From Bryobacterales bacterium (GTDB taxonomy: Bacteria; Acidobacteriota; Terriglobia; Bryobacterales; Bryobacteraceae), in the NCBI GenBank assembly GCA_003132905.1, contig PKZC01000404.1, forward strand, positions 4,468-17,316: 12,849 nucleotides of DNA. Reading direction: 5' to 3'. Below the pieces are notes generated by a model. The model did no database searches. It saw only the letters and a list, made by a program, of their open reading frames with translations, and was not told the origin of the DNA. Numbering within the stretch: position 1 is the stretch's first letter; each line of letters opens with the position of its first letter. The position numbers and the translations under genes are program-made. Positions 1 through 7,088 of the stretch are shown here, piece by piece.

Positions 1-2517
1 GAGCGCGGCGCGATTCGGCACGGTTTCCGTATCAAGATCGGTGCCTTTGGTTCCCAGGTAGCTTAACTCAATGAAAAACGACCGGCTCAAGTTTTGTTGC
101 ACGCTGACGTTCCAACTCTGCGCATAGCCGATCTTGTAATCCTTCTGGACCGCGTAGGTGTTCAAGATGGAGGCGTTGGTGGGCGCGGTAGCCAAGCCGT
201 TTTGGATAGTGAGCGGATTCGCGGTGCTGGTGGTCAAAGTCTGCGTTTCCGCGAAAGGCGGCTGCTCGGAAAGCTCCGTGGCCAGGCGATTCAGCGCGGT
301 TGGATTGTAGTAAATCCCATAGCCCAGGCGCACGACGGTGGAGTGTTTCGAGCTCGGTTTCCAGGCCAAGCCGCCGCGGGGAGCAAAATCAGTGCGGTCC
401 GGCTGAATCAGGCTGCTCGGAAATGAGCCAGAGTATGGCCCTACGGCGCCCGGCAAAACCGGAGCCACCGCCGTGAATCCCGGCGCGATATCGAGGTTCA
501 CCAGGTGTCCGTATTTTTCAGATAGCGGCGAATAATATTCGTAGCGCAAACCGAACATCAGCGTCAGATTGGGATTCACGCGCCAATCGTCGTTGGCATA
601 AACGTCCCAGGTATTCTGTCGAAAATAGGTGCTATCGCTTCCAAATTGCACTGAGCTGGATTGCGGCAAACCAAGCAGGAAATCCGCGAAATCCAATCCG
701 GTGTTGGGCAACGGCTGCCCGTTCGAATTAAAGGCGCTGGTGGCGATTCCGCTGAATTGGAAAGAGCCGCGGGCGTTTTGGTCCGTAGTTGTGTTGCGAT
801 CCTGGCGCTTGAAATCACCGCCGAACGTCATCGTGTGGTTGTGTTTTACCCAGCTATAGGAATCGCCCTCCGCCAGGCTTTGCACCACACTTAGCGAAGG
901 CAGCGCGTCAGTGAGGCTGGCGAAATTGGTGAATGACAATGTGGGCGGCCCGTAGTTGATAGGCGCTTGGGAAGTCCCCTGGATGCCGAGTTCAGCCGCG
1001 ATATCGGGTCCGTACGAGAAGAAGGAATTCTGCGTGGTGCGATTACGGTTAAAGGTGAGTTGCGCGGTATTGATGGCGTTGGATCCGATGTTGTGGGTCC
1101 AACTCAGATTCGTGTTGTTGCCGAAGCCGCTACCGGGATCGAGATACCCGAATAGTTGCGCGGTCTCGCTCTTGCGGCGCTGGAAGCTTTCGTTCAATGC
1201 CAGGCGATCGTTCTTGCCGAGGTTCTGGTTTAAACGCAAACTCACGTTATCGGTGTCGGCTGGCACGGCCGTTACAAATTCGTAATTCTGTACCGTGCCC
1301 GGAAGATTCGGCGTCGGGATCAACTTGAGCAACCCCATGACGGCATTGTTCGTGTCGAACAGGCTGGGCGGGATTACGTTATTCAGGAAGGGCGCCCCGG
1401 TGGCTGGATTGTAGATGGTGGGAACCACGCCATTGATGGACGTCTGTGAAAAATCGCCGAGGCGTTCGGCGGCTATCGGAACGGTGCCGACGTTGTAAAA
1501 AGCGCTCTGACCGCGCGTACCGAAATAGCTCAACGTAAAGAACGTGGAGTCGCCCTTCAGCAGGTGCGGAATGCGCAGCGGTCCGCCGAGTACAGCGCTC
1601 CAGCGGTAATTATTAAAATCGGGCTGCGGCACGGGCTGGCCGCTCAACGAGAATGGTTTGGCATCGGTGGAAGCGCCCTGCCACTGGAACGACACGTTGC
1701 CGTGAATGCCCTGACGGCCTCGATTCGCGCGATTGCCTATAAACGCGCCATTGCCTCCCGGCCTGCGGCGCTGGCCGCCGGGCCCACCGAAGCCACCGCG
1801 TCCGCCGCCAAATCCGCCGCCACCTCCACGTCCGCCACCGAATCCTCCTCCGCCGCCCGGTCCGCCAAACCCTGGAGCGCCGCCACCGGGACCTCCAGCA
1901 GCGCCGGGACCACCTAACGGCTGTCCGTTCACGCCTAAACCGGGCTGGCCTCCCGGAGGCGCCTGCATCTCCATCACGGGCCCGCGCAATCCGAAATCGT
2001 CCTGGCCGGTTTGCAATCCGTTGCTTATCGATCCGTTCACCAGAAAGGCTTCGTTGGCATTGGCAGACGCTGCGGGAGCATTCTCTTGCGGAGCGGCCGC
2101 CGCGATTTGATCCAATTCGTTCTCTGTGGTTCCGGCCGCGGCGCGGAAGCCACCCTGTTGCTGCTGAGGACGCTGCGCGAATTCTCTGGGGCGCGGCTGC
2201 AAATCGAGCGACCAGTCGCTGGGTTGTGAGACAGCGCCTACCTGGATTTGCTTGCGAGCGGTCTGAAATCCGAACATCTGGACTTCCACGGTATAGGTTC
2301 CCCCTGTAAGTCCGGTGAGTTCGTAGGCACCTGACTCGTCAGTGGTGGTGACCACGCGACGATCGCCCTGAGTTGCGATGACCGTAGCTCCCGGCAGCGG
2401 TTGTCCGCCGAATTTGACGATTCCCGTGGATGTGGCGTTGGCCGTCCCACTTGTCTGTGCGTATAACGACGCGTACAACGACGCACCAAGAGCCAACAGT
2501 AAGCAAATCCGGAGCAC
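1..2517 (-). CDS. Oar-like TonB-dependent receptor with carboxypeptidase regulatory-like domain (3' end outside window)
   Basis: The reading frame is open from a GTG at 2517 to the left edge (839 codons, no stop), so the C-terminus is missing. An in-frame TAG lies two codons before the GTG, which fixes this as the first possible start; no clear Shine-Dalgarno is visible. Residues 1-20 (MLRICLLLALGASLYASLYA) are a signal peptide. Residues about 25-105 match a carboxypeptidase regulatory-like beta-sandwich (GQPLPGATV, GAYELTGLTGGTYTVEV). A plug-like region (EAFLVNGSISNGL) follows, then a Gly/Arg-rich insert at about residues 200-255, then barrel-type sequence with typical family phrases (GGPLRIP, NDDWRVNPNLTLMFGLRYEYYSP, RLGYGIYYNPTALNRL, SWNVSVQQNL, YLGTKGTDLD). 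Such proteins sit in the outer membrane and are thought to take up large substrates by TonB-driven transport; the substrate here is unknown. It follows the phosphatase gene by 85 bp on the same strand. Confidence 0.9.
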   Translation of the reverse strand, partial: MLRICLLLALGASLYASLYAQTSGTANATSTGIVKFGGQPLPGATVIATQGDRRVVTTTDESGAYELTGLTGGTYTVEVQMFGFQTARKQIQVGAVSQPSDWSLDLQPRPREFAQRPQQQQGGFRAAAGTTENELDQIAAAAPQENAPAASANANEAFLVNGSISNGLQTGQDDFGLRGPVMEMQAPPGGQPGLGVNGQPLGGPGAAGGPGGGAPGFGGPGGGGGFGGGRGGGGGFGGGRGGFGGPGGQRRRPGGNGAFIGNRANRGRQGIHGNVSFQWQGASTDAKPFSLSGQPVPQPDFNNYRWSAVLGGPLRIPHLLKGDSTFFTLSYFGTRGQSAFYNVGTVPIAAERLGDFSQTSINGVVPTIYNPATGAPFLNNVIPPSLFDTNNAVMGLLKLIPTPNLPGTVQNYEFVTAVPADTDNVSLRLNQNLGKNDRLALNESFQRRKSETAQLFGYLDPGSGFGNNTNLSWTHNIGSNAINTAQLTFNRNRTTQNSFFSYGPDIAAELGIQGTSQAPINYGPPTLSFTNFASLTDALPSLSVVQSLAEGDSYSWVKHNHTMTFGGDFKRQDRNTTTDQNARGSFQFSGIATSAFNSNGQPLPNTGLDFADFLLGLPQSSSVQFGSDSTYFRQNTWDVYANDDWRVNPNLTLMFGLRYEYYSPLSEKYGHLVNLDIAPGFTAVAPVLPGAVGPYSGSFPSSLIQPDRTDFAPRGGLAWKPSSKHSTVVRLGYGIYYNPTALNRLATELSEQPPFAETQTLTTSTANPLTIQNGLATAPTNASILNTYAVQKDYKIGYAQSWNVSVQQNLSRSFFIELSYLGTKGTDLDTETVPNRAAL

Positions 2518-2576
2518 TAGCTAAAGGATCGCACTTCCCTGCCTTATCGTTACCAAAATCGGTGTAAAAGAGGGTA

Positions 2577-2598
2577 AACGCCTCTGAAAACAAGCGTT
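2577..2598 (-). terminator. weak hairpin after the PP2C gene
   Basis: On the minus strand, AACGC and GCGTT form a 5-bp stem with a 12-nt loop just after the phosphatase stop codon, followed by a T-rich stretch (TTACCCTCTTTT). The stem is short and the T tract is interrupted, so termination would be partial at best. An overlapping imperfect dyad, CGTTTACC and GGTAACG on the minus strand (2548-2580), could instead belong to the control region of the receptor gene. Confidence 0.25.
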
Positions 2599-2602
2599 GC
2601 GA

Positions 2603-3307
2603 TTATTTGGCTTGTAGCAGTACTACCGTGATATTGTCCGGGCCACCGGCCTGCTTGGCCGCGTCAATCAAGCGTTCACACTTCGCCTGGAGCGAGCCGT
2701 TGCCGGACAATTTGTCTGCAATGACGCTCGGCTCAATGACACCGTGCAGACCGTCGCTCGAAATCAGGATCAACTCACCCGGATGCGGATGGACGGTGTA
2801 GGAATGGACGCGCAACTCGGGGCTGACGCCGATGGCCATGGTTAAAACGTGGCGCATGGGATGCGTTTTGAGACTGGTCTCGTCAATCCCCAGACGCCGT
2901 CCCACTTCGTTCACCCAGGTTTGATCTTCGGTAATAGTTTTTAGCTCGCCGTCGTAGACGTAGACACGGCTATCGCCGACGCTGGCGATCAGCAGTTCCG
3001 GCCCAGACTCGAGCGCCGCCACCAGAGTTGTCCCCATGCCTTCCAGCTCGGGATTGCTGGCGGCTTCCTTCATCACACGCTGATTGGCTTCGCGAAAGGC
3101 CTGAAAGAGGGTTTCGGCATCGGGCGAGGGCGCATTCTGCAGGTACGAGGCAACCGTCTCCACAGCCAGTTTAGACGCGTGCTCACCAGCCTGAGCACCC
3201 CCCATCCCATCCGCCACGATATAAGCCCCGGCGGGAGAGATCAGGTAGAAATCTTCGTTATTTTGGCGGACACAGCCAGGATCGGATAGACCGAACGCTT
3301 CCAGCAT
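2603..3307 (-). CDS. PP2C-family serine/threonine protein phosphatase (Stp1/PrpC type)
   Basis: This 234-residue protein has the usual length of a bacterial single-domain PP2C enzyme, which dephosphorylates Ser/Thr phosphoproteins with two Mn/Mg ions in the cytoplasm. All family motifs occur in order: SDPGCVRQNNED near the N-terminus (Arg14 and Glu18/Asp19), VADGMGGAQAGEHAS (metal-binding Asp33), GMGTTLVAAL, SVGDSRVYVY, TEDQTW, HVLTMAIG, LISSDGLHGVI (metal Asp) and GGPDNITVVLLQ at the C-terminus (metal Asp, Asn). There is no signal peptide or membrane helix. No Ser/Thr kinase gene lies in the window, so its partner is unknown. It starts 61 bp after the TPR gene on the same strand and may be cotranscribed with it, although a TATAAT sequence sits directly before its ATG. 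No Shine-Dalgarno is visible. Confidence 0.93.
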   Translation of the reverse strand: MLEAFGLSDPGCVRQNNEDFYLISPAGAYIVADGMGGAQAGEHASKLAVETVASYLQNAPSPDAETLFQAFREANQRVMKEAASNPELEGMGTTLVAALESGPELLIASVGDSRVYVYDGELKTITEDQTWVNEVGRRLGIDETSLKTHPMRHVLTMAIGVSPELRVHSYTVHPHPGELILISSDGLHGVIEPSVIADKLSGNGSLQAKCERLIDAAKQAGGPDNITVVLLQAK

Positions 3308-3317
3308 GAGCTTTTTG

Positions 3318-3323
3318 GATTAT
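3318..3323 (-). promoter_or_regulatory. candidate -10 element (TATAAT) directly upstream of the PP2C gene
   Basis: A perfect TATAAT on the minus strand ends 11 nt before the phosphatase ATG. A transcript begun 6-7 nt downstream would be leaderless or nearly so, which would fit the lack of a Shine-Dalgarno there. I found no convincing -35 box at 16-18 bp, so this rests on the -10 match alone. Confidence 0.25.
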
Positions 3324-3368
3324 ACCCGTTTCCTGAATTTGAGGGTCGTCTTTATCCACGGAGGAGTA

Positions 3369-4562
3369 CTACGGCTTGTCGGGTTGCAACACGGCTTTCA
3401 GCTGCCAATAGGCGCTTTCTTCGTAATTCGTCTTCAGGCGTTCCAAACCTTCGGTCTGCGAGTCGCCTGGGCGAGGACCGCTATGGCTATTACAGCGCTC
3501 CAGCAATAGCGAGGCTACCGCGTCATCGGGATCGTGATCCAGCACGCTATGGAAGCGCTCGGCGGCGGCGGTGAAACTCCCGGCCCGCCATAGGGCGTAG
3601 CCAAGATTGAATTGGTACACAGGATCGCTGCTGTCGCCTTCCAGCGCTTTCCGAAAGTTGTCGACAGAGGCTGGAATGATATTGGCGCGGGACTCGGCCG
3701 CAGCCAAATCGTTGTATACCTCGCTCAACGGTACCACCCGGGCTACAGCTTGGAATGCCGATTGGGCACCCGCAAAATCCCCGGTGTGATAGCGGCACAG
3801 GCCCAGGAAAAAACTGGCCTCGTGATAATGGACATCGCCAGGCGACACCTTTTGGAACCACTCGGCGGCCGAACTATATTCTTTTCGGCTCCAGAGCAAA
3901 CGGCCGAGTTGAAAATCGGGCAGCGAATAGTGAGCATCCAAGTGGGCGGCTTGGGTAAAGAAGCGATGCTTGTCGTCGGCGTTAGCGGCAAGCAATCCGC
4001 GTGTATAGTTTTCCACGGCATCCACACGCACGGCCGGATGGCGCCGCTGGAACTCCACTTCCGAAGGCGCGCTGGCGGGCTTCAAAAAACGCAACATTTG
4101 CCATGCCAGATGTTCTTGTAACGCCGCCAAATCTTCTAGCGCGCCTACTTCGCGAAACTCGGGCCCCTGCTTGACGTGCTTCAGGTCGAGCACGCGCGCG
4201 GTGATCTGCAACGAGCCGCGGCTCTTGGCGGTGGAATCAGCGATGGTCTTTAGATCATACTGGCCGAAGATTACCTGCTCGGCGTCCAGTTCTTCTCCAA
4301 TTTTCACTACAGAAGCTTTGGTGAGTAGCGCATAGGGTCGAAGGGATAAACGGCTGTAGGCTTCAATGCGGTCGTCCCGATCGAGCGCCATCAGCCCCTC
4401 TGAGGAAAGCGCCTCGCGGACCGATTCAGCCAGACTTTCCCCTATCCAATCGAGATTAGAGCTCTTGGAAACGTTGAAAAACGGCAGCACCAGATAGGTG
4501 GCGGCCTGTGCGGGCGGAAGCAAAAAGCACACGCTCAGCAAGACACAGAGAATTCGGAGCAC
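3369..4562 (-). CDS. Secreted TPR protein with TolB/CsgG-like N-terminal region
   Basis: This 397-residue protein starts at a GTG; an in-frame TAA four codons upstream rules out a longer form. Residues 1-20 are a signal peptide ending PPAQA, so it is probably periplasmic. Residues about 21-145 (YLVLPFFNVSKSSNLDWIGE, then SVREALSSEG, LDAEQVIFGQYDL, ITARVLDLKH) resemble the N-terminal alpha/beta domain seen before TPRs in TolB-, CsgG- and FlgO-like proteins: a 'short-lived name, look up a function by level' fold, without a catalytic site I can see. Residues about 165-385 hold TPR-like helix pairs (for example PDFQLGRLLWSRKEYSSAAEWF, VYQFNLGYALWRAGSFTAAAERF, then LDHDPDDAVASLLLERC). TPRs mediate protein contacts; the partner is unknown. 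The PP2C gene lies 61 bp downstream on the same strand. Exact assignment of the N-terminal domain is uncertain. Confidence 0.85.
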   Translation of the reverse strand: MLRILCVLLSVCFLLPPAQAATYLVLPFFNVSKSSNLDWIGESLAESVREALSSEGLMALDRDDRIEAYSRLSLRPYALLTKASVVKIGEELDAEQVIFGQYDLKTIADSTAKSRGSLQITARVLDLKHVKQGPEFREVGALEDLAALQEHLAWQMLRFLKPASAPSEVEFQRRHPAVRVDAVENYTRGLLAANADDKHRFFTQAAHLDAHYSLPDFQLGRLLWSRKEYSSAAEWFQKVSPGDVHYHEASFFLGLCRYHTGDFAGAQSAFQAVARVVPLSEVYNDLAAAESRANIIPASVDNFRKALEGDSSDPVYQFNLGYALWRAGSFTAAAERFHSVLDHDPDDAVASLLLERCNSHSGPRPGDSQTEGLERLKTNYEESAYWQLKAVLQPDKP

Positions 4563-4618
4563 GAATCCATTTTACCGCGCGCTGCATTGCGCGAATAAAT
4601 CTTGCGCCAATCAATAAT

Positions 4619-4642
4619 GGCGGCAGCTGGTGGACTGCCGCC
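4619..4642 (-). terminator. 8-bp GC-rich hairpin downstream of the small secreted protein gene
   Basis: GGCGGCAG and CTGCCGCC form a perfect 8-bp stem with an 8-nt loop. On the minus strand it lies 45 bp after the stop of the 108-residue gene and is followed by ATTATTGATT, a weak T-rich tail. It most likely ends that transcript before the TPR gene that begins at 4562. Confidence 0.5.
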
Positions 4643-4649
4643 CTCTCAG

Positions 4650-4672
4650 GAGGCCGGGGGAGAAAAGGCCTC
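4650..4672 (-). repeat. second hairpin between the small secreted protein and the terminator
   Basis: GAGGCC and GGCCTC form a 6-bp stem around an 11-nt loop (TTTTCTCCCCC on the minus strand), directly between the stop codon at 4688 and the stronger hairpin at 4619-4642. Together they make a tandem hairpin 3' region. There is no T run directly after it. Confidence 0.35.
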
Positions 4673-4687
4673 GAAAGCCATTAACAC

Positions 4688-5014
4688 TCAGTTGGTGGCG
4701 TTGGACGGTTTATCGAACACAAGCCGCGTATTGGTGCCGCCAATCCGGATTTCTTCCACTTGATTGCCGTTCAGACGAATCGCCGTTCGCTGATATTTCT
4801 GATTCTCAGTCGCAACAGTGACAGGCGCTTCGGTGATGGATTTACCTTGCTTGATCACCACCGTCTTGTCCTTCAATTCCAGTTTGTAGTCGCCCGGCTT
4901 CAGTTCCGACCCGTTCACCATGACTGGTTGATAGAAGGTAACGTTATAGGTGCTGGCAGCACTCGCGACGACCAAAGCAAGGGACGCAAATCCGAGTAGG
5001 ATATTCTTAACCAT
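4688..5014 (-). CDS. Small secreted beta-rich protein, function unknown
   Basis: This 108-residue protein starts at an ATG with a good Shine-Dalgarno (GAGGAG at 5028-5023, spacing 8). Residues 1-21 form a signal peptide (MVKNILLGFASLALVVASAAS). The mature part of about 87 residues alternates short polar and hydrophobic strands (YNVTFYQPVMVNGSELKPGDYKL, shown in part; then KTVVIKQGK, ITEAPVTVATENQ, RTAIRLNGNQVEEIRIGG, TRLVFD), which suggests a small beta-sandwich or barrel in the periplasm or outside. It has no cysteines or catalytic motif that I can see. I recognise it only as the kind of short exported protein common in Acidobacteria and do not assign a function. Strong translation signals and a tandem hairpin 3' end suggest a monocistronic, well expressed gene. 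Confidence 0.8.
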   Translation of the reverse strand: MVKNILLGFASLALVVASAASTYNVTFYQPVMVNGSELKPGDYKLELKDKTVVIKQGKSITEAPVTVATENQKYQRTAIRLNGNQVEEIRIGGTNTRLVFDKPSNATN

Positions 5015-5037
5015 TGTTGTAACTCCTCAACTTAAAC

Positions 5038-5066
5038 TTACTAACCACACGTACTGATACGTTCAA
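5038..5066 (-). promoter_or_regulatory. candidate promoter with internal dyad for the small secreted protein
   Basis: On the minus strand, TTGAAC (5066-5061) is separated by exactly 17 bp from TAGTAA (5043-5038). The -35 match is 4 of 6 but the -10 match is only 3 of 6. The spacer contains a perfect 5-bp inverted repeat, ACGTA-CTGA-TACGT (5049-5062), at a position where a repressor could act. Confidence 0.3.
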
Positions 5067-5106
5067 GATGCGTTTGTGTTCCGAAGAAATTCAAAAATCT
5101 CGAAGT

Positions 5107-6063
5107 TTAAATCAAGGTCGCGCGCTGCACGATCGCGAGTGCTTCCGCCTGCACTCGGGGATCGTTCCCGAAGCCTTCGATCCACCGCACGTCTTGTTCT
5201 TTTCGAAACCAGGTTCGCTGCCGTTTAGCGTAACGGCGAGTTTCCTGCTGGGTAGATTCCAAGGCCTGCTGCACAGTGATGCGTCCCTGCAACATCTGTA
5301 ACGCTTGTTTGTAACCGAGCGACTCGAAGGGCTTCGCTTCCGGCGGCAATCCCGCTGCCAGCAAGCCGCGAACCTCGTCCACGAGAGTCGGTTTGGATGA
5401 TCCTTCGTCGAACATCTTACGAGCGCGCTCATTCAACCTTGCATACAACAGATCGCGCGGCGGGTCTAATCCGATTTTGATGGGGCGGAATCCGCTGAGC
5501 GGCGAGCGTGCCCGTTCAAACATCGACGATAGCGGCGATCCTTCGAGCAAGCGGACTTCCAGAGCGCGCAGCGTTTTGTTTTTGTCGTTGGGATGAATGC
5601 GCGAAGCAGAAGCCGGATCCAAGCGCGCCAAAATGCGATGCAAGCTTCCAGGCCGCCGCAATTCACGGTCCTGTAACTGAGCTCGAAGAGCATCATCGCG
5701 CGTAGTGCCAGGTGACAGACCTTCTAAGAGGCTTCGCAAATAGAAGCCGGTGCCGCCCACTAACACGGCCGTCCTTGCACGTCCGGAGATCTCGCGAATC
5801 ACCGCTTCGGCCTGGCGAGCATAGTCTCCCGCCGTGAAGAGACTTGTGGGTTCCACGACATCGATCAGATGGTGAGGAATGCCCTGCCTGTCGGGGACCG
5901 GGACTTTCGCGGTTCCAATATCAAAGCCGCGATAAACCTGCAGTGAATCGCAATTGACGATTTCTCCGCCGACGGCCAGCGCAATACAAATGGAAAGATC
6001 GCTTTTGCCCGAGCCTGTAGGCCCAATCACTACAGGAAGAGGAATGAGATGGTTCGCCGCCAC
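5107..6063 (-). CDS. miaA: tRNA dimethylallyltransferase MiaA
   Basis: MiaA transfers a dimethylallyl group to N6 of adenosine 37 in tRNAs that read codons starting with U, which steadies codon-anticodon pairing. The 318-residue length is normal. The P-loop GPTGSGKS lies at residues 14-21. The family motifs EIVNCDSLQVYRGFDIGTAK and HHLIDV follow, then AGDYARQAEAVI and LVGGTGFYLRSLLEGL. The C-terminal half has the usual RLNERARKMFDEG, SLGYKQ and TRRYAKRQRTWFR motifs; the last is part of the tRNA-binding region. The start is a GTG at 6063 that places the P-loop at the expected distance; the Shine-Dalgarno is weak. It lies 39 bp downstream of the unknown 99-residue gene on the same strand and may share its transcript. 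No clear terminator follows it. Confidence 0.97.
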   Translation of the reverse strand: MAANHLIPLPVVIGPTGSGKSDLSICIALAVGGEIVNCDSLQVYRGFDIGTAKVPVPDRQGIPHHLIDVVEPTSLFTAGDYARQAEAVIREISGRARTAVLVGGTGFYLRSLLEGLSPGTTRDDALRAQLQDRELRRPGSLHRILARLDPASASRIHPNDKNKTLRALEVRLLEGSPLSSMFERARSPLSGFRPIKIGLDPPRDLLYARLNERARKMFDEGSSKPTLVDEVRGLLAAGLPPEAKPFESLGYKQALQMLQGRITVQQALESTQQETRRYAKRQRTWFRKEQDVRWIEGFGNDPRVQAEALAIVQRATLI

Positions 6064-6102
6064 ACTGCCGTTGATGGTATCGCGCAGGGTGGACTGGCGG
6101 TG

Positions 6103-6402
6103 CTACTCGATAAATCCGCGCCAGGTTTTGCCGCGCCCATCGCGCAGCACGATGCCAAAACTGTCGGAGACGCCGGTGATGGTGCGGCCGTTGGCGTCGC
6201 GAAAGGTGTAACGCACCGATTCCTCGCTCACCTTTTCCGCCGTGCCGCGCCAGATGTTGCCGAATTCGTCACGCAAGCGCAGATGATCGCCATGGCCGAA
6301 ACCATAAAGGCGCGAGCTGGTACCTTCTTCTTCGAAATTGAAGAAGCCGCCAGGCATTTTGGCGTGGACGCGGCGGCGCTGGAAGATACCTCGATGGATC
6401 AT
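6103..6402 (-). CDS. Hypothetical 99-residue protein with duplicated LRDxxGxxWRG motif
   Basis: I do not recognise this family. The 99-residue protein has no signal peptide or membrane segment and is rich in Arg, Gly and aromatic residues. Its N-terminus is basic (MIHRGIFQRRRVHAKM), then comes an acidic-aromatic patch (FFNFEEEG) and a beta-rich part with two copies of one motif: LRDEFGNIWRG at about residues 43-53 and LRDGRGKTWRG at about 86-96. This suggests a small internally duplicated beta fold, possibly nucleic-acid binding. The ATG at 6402 is the first start; Met16 (MPGGFF) is an alternative. miaA follows after 39 bp, so the two may be cotranscribed, and dtd is divergent upstream. A possible CTGAAA-16-GATAAT promoter lies just before the ATG. 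Confidence 0.7.
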   Translation of the reverse strand: MIHRGIFQRRRVHAKMPGGFFNFEEEGTSSRLYGFGHGDHLRLRDEFGNIWRGTAEKVSEESVRYTFRDANGRTITGVSDSFGIVLRDGRGKTWRGFIE

Positions 6403-6410
6403 TTAACTCT

Positions 6411-6438
6411 ATTATCGCGGCGCCTGCTCCCATTTCAG
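6411..6438 (-). promoter_or_regulatory. candidate promoter for the 99-residue gene and miaA
   Basis: On the minus strand CTGAAA (6438-6433, 4 of 6) is followed after 16 bp by GATAAT (6416-6411, 5 of 6), which ends 8 nt before the ATG at 6402. If it is used, the transcript would be nearly leaderless. Confidence 0.3.
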
Positions 6439-6442
6439 ATCA

Positions 6443-6486
6443 GGGAATCACCTTAGGATTACCGATGGGCTACCTTAAGGTTTCCC
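6443..6486. repeat. imperfect inverted repeat in the divergent 99-residue gene/dtd intergenic region
   Basis: GGGAATCACCTTAGG (6443-6457) pairs with CCTTAAGGTTTCCC (6473-6486) apart from a 2-nt and a 1-nt bulge, around a 15-nt loop. The right arm contains the perfect 10-bp palindrome ACCTTAAGGT (6472-6481), of which the left arm carries an interrupted copy. The element is the main structure in the 169-bp gap between divergent genes. It could be an operator or a leader hairpin; there is no T run that would make it a terminator. Confidence 0.45.
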
Positions 6487-6571
6487 CGGTCGGGAGCAGT
6501 GTCGTGTGGCGGCAGGCCGAATGGCATACTAGTTTTTGCCGGCTTCCAGCCGCTCCAATTTGGATCGCTTC

Positions 6572-7030
6572 ATGAGAATCGTTTTGCAGCGCGTGAAGAA
6601 CGCTCGCGTCGACATCGCAGGAGAAACGGTAGGTGCAATTGGAGTCGGGTTACTGATTTTTTTGGGAGTCACGCAAACAGACCAACAGGCTGACGCCGAG
6701 TACCTGGCGGACAAGGTGATCCAACTTCGGATATTTCCCGACGAGGCGCGCCGCATGAATCGCAGCTTACTCGAAGCGGGAGGCTCGCTGTTAGTGGTTT
6801 CCCAATTTACGTTATATGGGGATTGCAGAAAGGGACGGCGGCCGAGCTTTGACCACGCCGCCCCACCCGACCAAGCGCGCACCTTATACCAACGCTTTAT
6901 TCAGCGCCTGAAATCGAGTAACATTGCAGTGGAAACAGGCGTCTTTCAGGCCGAGATGGAAATTCACCTTATCAATGACGGTCCAGTGACTTTCATACTC
7001 GACTCAAACGGAAGCGCCGTAACAAGGTAA
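6572..7030 (+). CDS. dtd: D-aminoacyl-tRNA deacylase
   Basis: Dtd hydrolyses D-aminoacyl-tRNAs (and Gly-tRNAAla), keeping D-amino acids out of proteins. From the ATG at 6572 the protein is 152 residues, close to the family norm, and begins with the standard MRIVLQRV. An upstream in-frame TTG at 6536 would add 12 residues before the conserved start and is not favoured. Both catalytic signatures are intact: [17 protein letters not shown] at residues 77-93 and NDGPVT at 135-140, the latter with the Gly-cisPro motif used for chiral selection. An ETG motif (121-123) is also present. Upstream is the divergent unknown gene; 58 bp downstream on the same strand is the AT-hook gene, which has its own strong Shine-Dalgarno. 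Confidence 0.96.
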   Translation: MRIVLQRVKNARVDIAGETVGAIGVGLLIFLGVTQTDQQADAEYLADKVIQLRIFPDEARRMNRSLLEAGGSLLVVSQFTLYGDCRKGRRPSFDHAAPPDQARTLYQRFIQRLKSSNIAVETGVFQAEMEIHLINDGPVTFILDSNGSAVTR

Positions 7031-7088
7031 CAACAAAAATAGTGACAGCCTCAGGCTGGGTTTCGGTATCATCCAAATAGGAGCACCA

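Noticed and set aside
1733..2110. Plus-strand proline-rich reading frame (about 125 codons)
   Set aside because: It is the antisense shadow of the Gly-rich insert in the minus-strand receptor gene, whose 839-codon frame is unbroken and matches a known family.
2506..4562. Similar gene starts GTGCTCCGGATT and GTGCTCCGAATT in the receptor and TPR genes
   Set aside because: Both encode the start of a signal peptide (MLRI); the likeness is short and does not extend, so it is probably coincidence.
7046..7058. Palindrome CAGCC-TCA-GGCTG after dtd as a terminator
   Set aside because: The stem is only 5 bp and no T run follows; it may be chance.
7042..7072. GTGACA-19-TATCAT as a promoter of the AT-hook gene
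   Set aside because: The spacing is too long and the predicted transcript start would fall on the Shine-Dalgarno.
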